DNA of 48,683 nt, from positions 1-48,683 of the IMG/VR virus record IMGVR_UViG_3300047510_000374; one strand, written 5' to 3'. A program made the position numbers and the translations under genes. Position 1 is the stretch's first letter. Each line of letters starts with the position of its first letter. The stretch comes from a virus. This document shows positions 1 through 5,506 of this stretch, piece after piece. The notes under the pieces were generated by a model that saw nothing but the letters and a program-made list of their open reading frames with translations, ran no database searches and was not told the origin of the DNA.

Positions 1-635
1 GCTTTCTCTACGTTCACGAAGTACGAGCGTATCGCGACGGTTATAGCGACAATACACTTCTTGACATCCTTCGTGGGTGTAAGCGGTACAATGTTACTAA
101 ACTCCTTATCGAAACAAACTTCGGTGACGGTATCGTCGCAGAACTGTTCAAAAAACACCTTCAACAGACCAAGCAACCCATAGACGTAGAAGAAGTCAGA
201 GCCAATGTCCGTAAAGAAGATCGGATTATTGACGCTCTAGAACCCGTCATGAACCAACACCGTCTCATCGTTGATCGAGGGGTGGTGGAGTGGGACTACA
301 GCTCCAATAAAGACGCAGCACCAGAAGAACGACTGCTGTACATGCTCTTTTACCAGATGAGTCGCATGTGTCGGGAGAAGGGTGCTGTTAAACATGACGA
401 CAGATTGGACTCCCTAGCTCAGGGGGTGAAGTATTTCACGGATGCCATGTCAATCAGCGCCTACGAGGCCGTTAAAGCCCGTAGACAAGAAGACTGGCAA
501 GACCTCCTGGAAACGTTCCTGGACGACCCTCAGAGCGCCACAGATCACCTCGTCCTTGGCTTTGATCTGAGCCAAAGAAGGGCTGCTAGAGGGGGCGGTA
601 AACGCGGAGGCGTTCCCACCTGGGTCTCCAAATAA
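1..635 (+). pseudogene. Terminase large subunit, C-terminal part only (cut by window edge)
   Basis: Open from the first base (reading frame begins at base 3) to the stop at 633-635. It covers the last 210 codons of the T7 gp19-type packaging ATPase/nuclease: the nuclease half with LIETNFGDGI and the HDDRLDSLA motif. It is collinear without any indel with 46095-46729 of the full-length gene, and the ATPase half is absent because the window starts here. The two copies are nearly identical over the first 150 bases, then diverge. The C-termini differ, LGFDLSQRR here against MGLSLDQRR in the other copy. It is therefore an allele of the same gene and not a separate gene. An internal ATG at 249 is not a gene start. 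Whether it is truncated in nature or only by assembly cannot be told from sequence. Confidence 0.93.
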
Positions 636-984
636 GACACAAGCTGTTGCAAGCGGTCTGACCGATAACGGACTTAAAGGGGGAAGGGGGGAGTCGTGTC
701 TCACGAGACGTGATCCCCAACTCCCCCTCTATCAATGTCCCTGGGGATGGACATTCTGTGAGTACTGAACTCAAATGACACAACTGACACAATTTACTGA
801 TGTCCTCAGCGAACGAAGTGAGCGGGTGAATGGACATCTCTAAATAACTACTACTACTACTTTCTTTTAGAGGAGAAGGAATCGGAATCATCTGAATGGC
901 CTCTTGATTGGCCATCTGAATGATACAGGATTCATTTCTCTTATTAAAAATCCTAGTAACTACCACTTATTAACAAACCGACTA
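636..984 (+). other. Non-coding segment with three successive hairpins between terL and thyX
   Basis: No convincing gene lies in these roughly 350 bases. They hold a G/C-rich stem-loop (687-727), a perfect 7-bp hairpin AATGTCC...GGACATT (734-755) and a second hairpin GATGTCC...GGACATC (799-838). A purine-rich stretch AGGAGAAGGA near 870-880 resembles a ribosome binding site, but the nearest ATG gives only a three-codon frame. Two ATCTGAAT direct repeats surround a short GGCC inverted repeat near 890-925. The hairpins recur in the right copy at 46776-46941. Position just beyond the terminase gene, near the expected genome end of T7-like phages, fits termination, RNA processing or concatemer cutting. 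Function is inferred. Confidence 0.6.
687..727 (+). promoter_or_regulatory. Conserved G/C-rich stem-loop after terL
   Basis: GGGGGAGT (687-694) pairs with ACTCCCCC (720-727). An inner stem GTCT/AGAC (698-701 with 706-709) closes a CACG loop. The corresponding structure at 46776-46830 keeps the inner TCACGAGACG segment but uses a different outer stem, GGGAAG with CTTCCC. Both arms have changed together, which suggests selection on structure. No clear U-tract follows, so a simple terminator is not certain. Confidence 0.6.
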
Positions 985-1656
985 ATGCACACAGCTTCAC
1001 AACGTCCTACTACATTCCACTCCGTAGGACTCATCCACATCACACCAGAAGCAGAAAACCTTATTAGCTACATGGCTAGGGTTTCCAACCCATCCAATCA
1101 ATCAAACACTGAGACCAGTGCTAAGCTAATTAAATACCTCATTGATCATCAGCATTGGTCTCCCTTTGAGATGGTCAACATGTGCGTAGAGATCAACACC
1201 ACTAGAGCAATAGCAGCTCAGATCCTTAGGCATAGAAGCTTCTCCTTTCAGGAGTTTAGTCAACGTTATGCAGATGTAACCACCATTGGTACGCCAATCA
1301 TTCCATCACTACGTAGACAGGACTTCAAGAACCGTCAGAACAGCACAGATGATCTGGATACAACAAAGAAACAACAGTTCCTACGTCGTATTCAACAACA
1401 CTTTGCAGAAGCTGAGGATCTTTACCGTGAAATGGTGTCAGCAGGTGTAGCAAAAGAGTGTGCAAGAGATGTTCTTCCATTGAGTGCTCCTTCTAGGTTG
1501 TATATGAATGGAACGATTAGGTCTTGGTTGCATTATTGTGACTTGAGGACAGCTAATGGTACGCAACGAGAACATGCAATTATTGCGGGACAGGTACAAG
1601 ATCTTCTCTATGAACACGTTCCTAATGTTTGTGAGGCGATGTGGAACAAGGAGTAG
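985..1656 (+). CDS. thyX: Flavin-dependent thymidylate synthase (left-copy allele)
   Basis: ThyX converts dUMP to dTMP using methylene-tetrahydrofolate, FAD and NADPH, supplying thymidylate for phage replication. The family signature RHRxxS is present as RHRSFS, followed by FQEFSQRYAD, as in cyanophage ThyX. I chose the ATG at 985 (223 aa), which gives a length close to the right copy (222 aa). An upstream in-frame ATG at 904 would put hairpin sequence into the protein. The first residues (MHTASQRPTTF) do not resemble the right copy, where a small gene precedes thyX and overlaps its start by one base. This allele lacks the eight residues KGLSLRDY that the right copy carries between SNQSNT and ETSAK; the frame is preserved. 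No good ribosome binding site is visible. Function is confident, the start is not. Confidence 0.9.
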   Translation: MHTASQRPTTFHSVGLIHITPEAENLISYMARVSNPSNQSNTETSAKLIKYLIDHQHWSPFEMVNMCVEINTTRAIAAQILRHRSFSFQEFSQRYADVTTIGTPIIPSLRRQDFKNRQNSTDDLDTTKKQQFLRRIQQHFAEAEDLYREMVSAGVAKECARDVLPLSAPSRLYMNGTIRSWLHYCDLRTANGTQREHAIIAGQVQDLLYEHVPNVCEAMWNKE

Positions 1657-1694
1657 TTTTGTTTACCAGTAGTAGTCATTACCACTAATCACCC

Positions 1695-2045
1695 ATGACA
1701 CAACAACATCCCATCACCCCACCGCCGGAGCTGGTGAAGCAGTGGCTTGGTGAGTTCTTTGGCTGCACGGTTAGCGGTGAGCTGAGTGATTCAGAGCGTT
1801 TCCTTGCCACCCGCGCCGCCCAATGGGGCGCAGACCAAGAGCTGGAGGCGTGCTGTGAGTGGCTGGATCGAGAAGGTTGGTCTGGTGAATCTCGGCAACT
1901 CCGTGCCGCCCGCCGCCCCAAGCCGCCGAGCTTGAAGGAGCAGGCTTTGATGCACTTTGAGTCATTTGCAGCGACATTCGAAACATCTGGCGGGGATTCT
2001 GACCTAATCCGCCGCGCCCTTGAACAACTTCCCGACAACGAGTAG
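1695..2045 (+). CDS. Conserved cyanobacterial/cyanophage hypothetical protein (116 aa)
   Basis: The protein starts MTQQHPITPPPELV and contains RFLATRAAQWGADQELEACCEWL and a C-terminal KPPSLKEQAL...RRALEQLP segment. From memory this pattern is common in small proteins of unknown function in marine Synechococcus and their phages. No catalytic motif is visible. It is soluble and helical by eye, with an acidic C-terminus. Codon use is visibly richer in G and C than the flanking thyX and 2063-2350 genes, suggesting acquisition from a different source. The gene sits exactly where the right copy carries an unrelated 60-aa gene (47959-48141), with matching sequence on both sides. Confidence 0.8.
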   Translation: MTQQHPITPPPELVKQWLGEFFGCTVSGELSDSERFLATRAAQWGADQELEACCEWLDREGWSGESRQLRAARRPKPPSLKEQALMHFESFAATFETSGGDSDLIRRALEQLPDNE

Positions 2046-2062
2046 TCACCTTCACTTATGCC

Positions 2063-2350
2063 GTGGATCAACTTAAGTTAAATGAGTTCAAAGCTCTGTA
2101 CAAGGCATGGAAGACCAAGATCCCATGGGTAGATCATCTCCTGCTGGGTCTTCTGGTGTGGTTAGAAGAACAGCTCATCAACAACCGTGTGAAGGTTGAA
2201 TTGGATGAAGCGATTAAGGAGTATCAATCGCTTCAAGAGCCGTTGCCTGATTGTGTCACTCCGGTTTATACGGAGACTTCATCAGAGGCCTCTACAAGCC
2301 TCCCTGAGATGCGTCTAACTGCTCCTTGGTATACTGACACCAAAGAGTGA
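2063..2350 (+). CDS. Hypothetical protein, 95 aa, GTG start (left copy)
   Basis: I do not recognise a family. The protein has a hydrophobic central stretch (VDHLLLGLLVWLEE) and a conserved C-terminal half beginning PLPDCVTPVYTETSSEAS. Translation is assigned to GTG at 2063 because the only nearby upstream ATG (2058) reads seven codons and stops, and no in-frame ATG follows soon. The right copy (48159-48446) keeps the same GTG, length and C-terminus while the middle differs at many residues. Such constraint at both ends supports a real gene. It is followed directly by a terminator, so it closes the thyX transcription unit. Confidence 0.65.
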   Translation: MDQLKLNEFKALYKAWKTKIPWVDHLLLGLLVWLEEQLINNRVKVELDEAIKEYQSLQEPLPDCVTPVYTETSSEASTSLPEMRLTAPWYTDTKE

Positions 2351-2356
2351 GAATAA

Positions 2357-2392
2357 GGCCCTTCTAGGTCATTCTGGAAGGGTCTTAGATTT
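2357..2392 (+). terminator. Rho-independent terminator after the 95-aa gene
   Basis: GGCCCTTC (2357-2364) pairs with GAAGGGTC (2377-2384) with one G-T pair, extended inward by TAG/CTG, followed by the T-rich TTAGATTTA. The right copy retains the fold with altered bases (48453-48480) and a better T-tract. Confidence 0.75.
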
Positions 2393-2720
2393 ATAACAAA
2401 AATTTCTTAAGTCAATACGCTAGGGCAGGGGCGCAGTTCTACCCCCATGGCCCCTCTTTGGCCCGGAATCGAGCGCGTTAGTTCTACAAACTAGCTGCAA
2501 ATGACCAAATAGTGGTACGGACGAACTATTATTTCAGCCACAATCGCTGAGATCCATTGGTATGACTGGTGATACGAATACGTAGCGGTAAAGTGATCTG
2601 TTCGCCCATTAAGTCCTGTTACTGCACACTGCACAAGTGGAGCGCTGATCGTCTAGTGTCAGGACACGCAGCACAGATCGACTTCTGCTCGCTGCCCTCT
2701 GTCCACTACTGCAAGCACCA
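2393..2720. other. Intergenic region, candidate early promoter zone
   Basis: About 330 bases without a convincing gene. A small inverted repeat GGGG...CCCC lies near 2425-2445 and TAGTT...AACTA near 2478-2494. The motif GCACAAGTGGAG occurs at 2631-2642, the reverse complement of the repeated CTCCAC(T/A)AGTGCA element of this arm. No strong -35/-10 pair could be picked with confidence. A promoter for the 2721 gene cluster is expected here from the preceding terminator. Confidence 0.4.
2631..2642 (-). promoter_or_regulatory. CTCCACTAGTGCA-like motif (copy 1, inverted)
   Basis: Reads GCACAAGTGGAG on the + strand, the complement of CTCCACTTGTGC. It lies about 80 bases before the 2721 start codon. 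It is one of several similar motifs preceding genes of the left arm (3066, 3462, 5422, 7158). Confidence 0.35.
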
Positions 2721-2912
2721 ATGAACTACTACGTCTGCCGCATGGATGACGCTGGCCAATGGGTCGGCCTCCATAGCTTCGATACTGAGGATCACGCTGA
2801 GCGCTACTGCGATGCTCTGAGCGAGGAGCAGCCCTTCGCCTATATCGACGTGCTCACGTATGAAGAATTCCATGGTGGCCCTGACAAGTGGGCAGCTATG
2901 GCAATCGCTTGA
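2721..2912 (+). CDS. Small hypothetical protein (63 aa)
   Basis: I do not recognise it. The sequence begins MNYYVCRMDDAGQWVGLHSF and includes FDTEDHAERYCDALSEEQP, a pattern of short strand and helix that resembles small soluble phage proteins. It is acidic and has no membrane segment. It is the first gene after a terminator and a roughly 330-base intergenic region, as expected for the head of an early transcription unit. The following small gene starts 20 bases after its stop. The assignment as a gene rests on composition, an uninterrupted frame and position. Confidence 0.6.
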   Translation: MNYYVCRMDDAGQWVGLHSFDTEDHAERYCDALSEEQPFAYIDVLTYEEFHGGPDKWAAMAIA

Positions 2913-2932
2913 TCATCACACGGACGCACACA

Positions 2933-3094
2933 ATGACACGCAAACATCACCGCAGCCCTGGCCTGTATCTCTGGCTTGAAACTGGCGCCTTCTTCTTCTT
3001 CTCAGTGGGCCTCTCATCGCTCACGATCCTAGGCGGCTTAGGAGTCAATCCATTTGATTCAAATCCTCCACAAGTGCAAACAATCCAACGTTGA
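2933..3094 (+). CDS. Small single-pass membrane protein (53 aa)
   Basis: The protein has a basic N-terminus (MTRKHHRSPG), one hydrophobic helix (LETGAFFFFSVGLSSLTILGG) and a short polar tail, so it is likely an inner-membrane protein with the N-terminus in the cytoplasm by the positive-inside rule. The ATG at 2933 is preferred to an upstream ATG that overlaps the previous gene out of frame. Early T7-like genes of this kind often modify the host; no specific role can be given. The repeated motif at 3066-3079 lies inside its last codons. Confidence 0.5.
   Translation: MTRKHHRSPGLYLWLETGAFFFFSVGLSSLTILGGLGVNPFDSNPPQVQTIQR
3066..3079 (+). promoter_or_regulatory. CTCCACAAGTGCAA motif (copy 2)
   Basis: Matches the motif at 3462-3475 in all but one base. 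It lies about 80 bases before the ATG at 3155, at the end of the small membrane protein gene. Confidence 0.4.
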
Positions 3095-3154
3095 TCCTCT
3101 TTCTTCCTCTCCCTGCATTAACTGCTCTGATTGTTTCCCTCGCAATTCTCCACA

Positions 3155-3448
3155 ATGACAGCAAGAGATGAGATCCTGCAGACTTATGACCGTCTGCAAC
3201 TCCGTGACATCTCAGAGTATGGCTGTGCAACTGGTACGGCAACTGCTCACATCTACTACAAAGACACAATTGATTTCTTCAACAAATACGATGAAGAGAT
3301 CCAGGATGATTTGATGTCACGATACGGGGAAGACTTCCTAAGTCTGTTTGCTCGTGATGTTCAAGACGTGGCATCCATGCAAAACAACATGGTGTGGGAC
3401 TTTATTGAATCCGTTGCATGTTCTGCTCAGAACTACATCACCGCTTGA
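3155..3448 (+). CDS. Hypothetical phage protein, DUF7222-like (97 aa)
   Basis: The central segment ISEYGCATGTATAHIYYKDT followed by FFNKYDEEI resembles, from memory, a small family found in many phages (DUF7222) whose members often lie beside the DUF7227-type gene that follows here. The biochemical role is unknown. I chose the ATG at 3155 over one at 3131 because the protein then starts MTARDEILQTYDRL, and the earlier codons fall in a pyrimidine-rich leader. No catalytic motif is visible. Family membership is recollection and needs a profile search. Confidence 0.65.
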   Translation: MTARDEILQTYDRLQLRDISEYGCATGTATAHIYYKDTIDFFNKYDEEIQDDLMSRYGEDFLSLFARDVQDVASMQNNMVWDFIESVACSAQNYITA

Positions 3449-3461
3449 TTTACTCATCACA

Positions 3462-3475
3462 CTCCACTAGTGCAA
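3462..3475 (+). promoter_or_regulatory. CTCCACTAGTGCAA motif (copy 3)
   Basis: Lies in the short gap between the 97-aa gene and the ATG at 3484. It contains the 8-bp palindrome CACTAGTG. At only 9 bases from the start codon it would affect translation or act as an operator, so promoter function is uncertain. Confidence 0.4.
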
Positions 3476-3483
3476 CAAACATC

Positions 3484-4173
3484 ATGGCTCACTGGTATCA
3501 CCTGACTAAAAAGTCAAGCAACGCTAAGACTGGCCCGATTGCAGTATCTACAACATCAAAGGATAGCTGCCCTGCAACATGCCCACTTAAGGGTAGTGGT
3601 TGTCATGCGGAATCAGGCCCGTTACAATTGCACTGGGATAAAGTCTCTGATGGCCCCTGGGCTGAGAAGCCACGTGGGAACGACATAGAGACTTTTATTC
3701 GCGAGCTTAAGTCTCTCCCTGAGGGAACATGTTTCCGTCATAATCAGGCAGGCGACTTACCGCACTTCAATGGTTCAATCAATGCTCACGCTTTCGGCTT
3801 GATTGCTAATGCTTGTGCGGAACGTAAGCTAACAGCATGGACCTACACGCACCACGATACTGAACACTACGGCAACCGAGAACTTATCAAGAACGCCCCA
3901 TCAATGGGAATGACTGTTAATGCTTCAGCGCACAGTCAGTCTCACGCTGCAGAACTACATAAGCAAGGTATACCTAGCGTCTGCATTGTTACCAAGAACG
4001 AACATAGAAAGACGTGGGAACATGACGGCGTTAAGTTCTTAGTCTGCCCTGCACAGTGGAGCGATAAGAACTGTGCAGAATGTAAGTTATGCTCTGTCGC
4101 TGATCGTAAGTGTGTCGTTGCATTCAAAGCACACGGTTCTCAAGCAAAGAAAGTAGAAGCAACCATCGTCTGA
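3484..4173 (+). CDS. Cysteine-rich conserved phage protein, DUF7227-like (229 aa)
   Basis: The N-terminus MAHWYHLTKKSSNAKTGPI and the cysteine cluster CPATCPLKGSGCHAESGPL match, from memory, a widespread family of unknown function in phages (DUF7227). A second cluster CAECKLCSVADRKC lies near the C-terminus, followed by FKAHGS. Also visible are FRHNQAGDLPHFNG and WTYTHHD, typical of the family. Paired cysteine clusters suggest a bound metal or iron-sulfur cluster, and the internal pattern recalls radical-SAM-like folds without the canonical CxxxCxxC; this is inference. The ATG at 3484 gives the standard family start; an upstream frame from 3418 overlaps the previous gene. A strong terminator follows at 4242. 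Confidence 0.8.
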   Translation: MAHWYHLTKKSSNAKTGPIAVSTTSKDSCPATCPLKGSGCHAESGPLQLHWDKVSDGPWAEKPRGNDIETFIRELKSLPEGTCFRHNQAGDLPHFNGSINAHAFGLIANACAERKLTAWTYTHHDTEHYGNRELIKNAPSMGMTVNASAHSQSHAAELHKQGIPSVCIVTKNEHRKTWEHDGVKFLVCPAQWSDKNCAECKLCSVADRKCVVAFKAHGSQAKKVEATIV

Positions 4174-4241
4174 TGTGCTACACTCTGATGCATAACTGAA
4201 TACGGCAGCACTCCGGCCAGCGCGGATGCAGCCAGGCTAAT

Positions 4242-4273
4242 GGCCCTGGGGGATGACCCTCGGGGCCTTTTGT
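4242..4273 (+). terminator. Strong rho-independent terminator
   Basis: GGCCC at 4242 pairs with GGGCC ending at 4267, continued by an internal GGG/CCC pairing, and is followed by TTTTGTT. It closes the unit ending at 4173 and isolates the regulator gene downstream. Confidence 0.8.
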
Positions 4274-4290
4274 TGTGCCCATCCACCGAT

Positions 4291-4304
4291 AGTACATGTG
4301 TACT
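4291..4304 (+). promoter_or_regulatory. LexA-type inverted repeat ahead of the ribbon-helix-helix gene
   Basis: AGTACATGTGTACT consists of AGTAC and GTACT half-sites separated by four bases. It fits the cyanobacterial LexA box described for Anabaena (RGTAC-N3-D-GTWC-B) at every defined position. It lies 46 bases before the ATG at 4351 and just after a terminator, the place for a promoter/operator. The spacing GTA-N6-TAC excludes a canonical NtcA site (GTA-N8-TAC). Binding is inferred. Confidence 0.6.
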
Positions 4305-4350
4305 GTGGGGAGGGTTCGTTACGACATCACAGGGACGCACCCAAGTTCTC

Positions 4351-4524
4351 ATGGACGCACGCAAGTACAAGCGCACTACCACCCAACGGCTCACAGTGGT
4401 GTTGAGCGGGGTGGTTTTTCAGCGTGTTGAGGAGCAGTCACAGAAGGAGGGACGCAGCATGTCCAACCTCGTGGCTTACCTAGTGGAGCGCGCACTGTGT
4501 GACGACTGCCGAACTGGCCGGTAA
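4351..4524 (+). CDS. Ribbon-helix-helix (Arc/CopG-type) DNA-binding regulator (57 aa)
   Basis: The sequence shows a short beta strand (QRLTVVLSGV) followed by two helices joined by GRSMSN (VFQRVEEQSQKEGRSM, then SNLVAYLVERAL), the arrangement of the Arc/CopG fold, whose dimers insert a beta ribbon into the DNA major groove. The length is typical of a single-domain member. I chose the ATG at 4351; an upstream frame to 4240 would pass through the terminator and the operator. The gene is alone in its unit, between terminators at 4242 and 4664, with a LexA-type box upstream and TGATGCATCA-type inverted repeats on both sides. It may repress its own promoter or neighbouring early or integration genes. 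Target is inferred. Confidence 0.8.
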   Translation: MDARKYKRTTTQRLTVVLSGVVFQRVEEQSQKEGRSMSNLVAYLVERALCDDCRTGR

Positions 4525-4555
4525 GCGTTGCACCAGTGGAGAGACGCGGCATCAT

Positions 4556-4588
4556 TGATGCATCAGGGACGCGAGCTCCTGATGTATC
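4556..4588. promoter_or_regulatory. Inverted repeat GATGCATCAGG...CCTGATGTATC
   Basis: Eleven-base arms at 4557-4567 and 4578-4588 differ by one transition. The left arm also forms the perfect 10-bp palindrome TGATGCATCA (4556-4565). The related CTGATGCAT occurs at 4185-4193 on the other side of the regulator gene. Candidate operator for that regulator, or a hairpin in its 3' end. Confidence 0.45.
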
Positions 4589-4663
4589 GCAGGCACTGGG
4601 AACGGTCTCACCTGCCAAATACGTAGCACCGGTCCACCGCTCTTGAGAGTGGATCCTTGCCCA

Positions 4664-4706
4664 GCCGGAGGTGGCTCGTCAGTCAACACCGGCCTTTTTA
4701 TTTTTC
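4664..4706 (+). terminator. Rho-independent terminator after the regulator gene
   Basis: GCCGG-AG-GTG (4664-4673) pairs with CACCGGC (4687-4693) with a two-base bulge, followed by CTTTTTATTTTTC. Confidence 0.7.
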
Positions 4707-4790
4707 TTCCACGACAGTAAAAGCCTGTCGTTCACACAAGGACTCAACTCCTTGCCTGAACCGCTACAACAACGCCTTAGCCGTCAATTC

Positions 4791-4958
4791 TGCATGCTCA
4801 ATGCATGCCTGGTTGACTGCGAGGGTGATCTGGAATCGATCCAGGAATTAGAACGATGCTTTAAGCTCCCATCCTATGGCCAAGAAAGATCCATTTCCCA
4901 ACGAATGGGAGGAGGTGAACAACCTAAGCGACGACGACATCGAAACAGCAACGGTTGA
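4791..4958 (+). CDS. Possible small protein of uncertain start
   Basis: A frame open from GTG at 4671 to 4958 contains protein-like sequence (LNSLPEPLQQRLSRQFCMLNACLVDCEGDLESIQELERC) but its first codons would lie in the terminator and its tail overlaps the 4876 gene by 83 bases. I mark the first ATG after the terminator (4791). The tail after GQERS is arginine-rich and may be a shadow of the overlapping gene. The true product may start at a non-ATG codon near 4740. No family recognised; existence is doubtful. Confidence 0.3.
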   Translation, partial: CMLNACLVDCEGDLESIQELERCFKLPSYGQERSISQRMGGGEQPKRRRHRNSNG

Positions 4959-5172
4959 GGAAGTAATGGAAGAAGTCATGGCGTGGCATCTTCCTGAACC
5001 TTACTGTGCTGTAGTTCGTGTCTATGACCGCAAACAGAATAAGCTGAAAGAGTATGCATACAAGTTGGAGTCAAAAGCTCACAACCGCATACGAGATCAT
5101 GCTTTATCTGATGATGAGGTCACGATCCTTACTAACTCCATTATCGGAACGATTAACTACCTTCCTGAATGA
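4876..5172 (+). CDS. Hypothetical acidic protein (98 aa)
   Basis: The protein starts MAKKDPFPNEWEEV, has a strongly acidic N-terminal part (NNLSDDDIETATVEEVMEE) and a more ordered segment beginning YCAVVRVYDRKQNKLKEYAY that reads like beta strands. It ends in TILTNSIIGTINYLPE. I do not recognise the family. The stop overlaps the next ATG (TGATG at 5170-5174), so it is translationally coupled to the 53-aa gene. The acidic character is reminiscent of small host-interacting phage proteins, but no function can be assigned. Confidence 0.65.
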   Translation: MAKKDPFPNEWEEVNNLSDDDIETATVEEVMEEVMAWHLPEPYCAVVRVYDRKQNKLKEYAYKLESKAHNRIRDHALSDDEVTILTNSIIGTINYLPE

Positions 5173-5333
5173 TGCTGACCTTTGATCAACTCGATCCTGA
5201 AGACGATCTTGAGGATCTCACGCTGTACCCTTCGCTTTATGCATATAGTGCATTTTGTGAGAGGTACGACGAAACCCCTATTGACTCGCTAGTACGGCTG
5301 TTCTACCTTGATCCGGCGAACGAGGCAGCATGA
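5172..5333 (+). CDS. Small acidic hypothetical protein (53 aa)
   Basis: MLTFDQLDPEDDLEDLTLYP starts on an ATG that shares one base with the previous stop. The sequence continues SLYAYSAFCERYDETP and ends LVRLFYLDPANEAA. Strongly acidic at the N-terminus, no membrane segment and no recognised family. The coupling to 4876-5172 and the regular helical pattern make it a plausible gene despite its size. Confidence 0.5.
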   Translation: MLTFDQLDPEDDLEDLTLYPSLYAYSAFCERYDETPIDSLVRLFYLDPANEAA

Positions 5334-5506
5334 CCCTGGCCTATCTTCCTTTGATCGGATTTTATTGTGGTTGGCAGCGGCATTTTTCAGCAAGAAAGCT
5401 GCATTTTTCCTGCACAAGATCCTCCATTAGTGCAGCATACCGTCAGTTTGAGCTAATTTGGGAGTGGTCTGATCCCGACGAAAGTGGTCCTCAAACAGGT
5501 TGTTGA
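5330..5506 (+). CDS. Doubtful small protein (58 aa)
   Basis: An ATG at 5330 overlaps the previous stop (ATGA) and opens 58 codons beginning MTLAYLPLIGFYCGWQRHF. The frame overlaps the MarR-like gene start and passes through the CTCCATTAGTGCAG motif. A nine-base direct repeat GCATTTTTC lies inside it. Composition (W, C and R rich) is not persuasive, and the stretch may simply be the leader and promoter of the MarR-integrase unit. Confidence 0.25.
   Translation: MTLAYLPLIGFYCGWQRHFSARKLHFSCTRSSISAAYRQFELIWEWSDPDESGPQTGC
5422..5435 (+). promoter_or_regulatory. CTCCATTAGTGCAG motif (copy 4)
   Basis: Variant of the repeated element, about 50 bases before the MarR-like start. CTGCAC (5410-5415) and GTGCAG (5430-5435) also form an inverted repeat that encloses most of it. 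Confidence 0.4.

Larger units (their letters stand above)
1..2384 (+). repeat. Diverged direct repeat, left copy (partner 46095-48480)
   Basis: This segment has the same order as 46095-48480: terminase C-terminus, structured intergenic region, thyX, one small gene, the 95-aa gene and a rho-independent terminator. Base 1 corresponds to 46095 with no indel through the terminase stop. The copies then differ by many substitutions, by loss of one small gene ahead of thyX here, by a 24-nt deletion in thyX relative to the right copy, and by a swapped small gene. Packaging-derived terminal repeats would be identical, so variant haplotypes joined at the ends of a circular assembly are the favoured reading. 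Confidence 0.9.

Noticed and set aside
249-635. Independent 128-aa gene at the left edge
   Set aside because: It is in frame with, and collinear to, the terminase C-terminus; the ATG is internal.
586-966. Frame on the - strand across the terL-thyX interval
   Set aside because: It spans the hairpin region, has no start signal, and a similar frame in the other copy (46761-47015) has different sequence in the stems; the conservation is better explained by structure.
1-2384. True direct terminal repeats of a T7-type genome
   Set aside because: The copies differ by indels, gene content and many substitutions; packaging repeats would be identical.
4291-4304. NtcA nitrogen-regulator site
   Set aside because: The palindrome is GTA-N6-TAC; NtcA needs GTA-N8-TAC.
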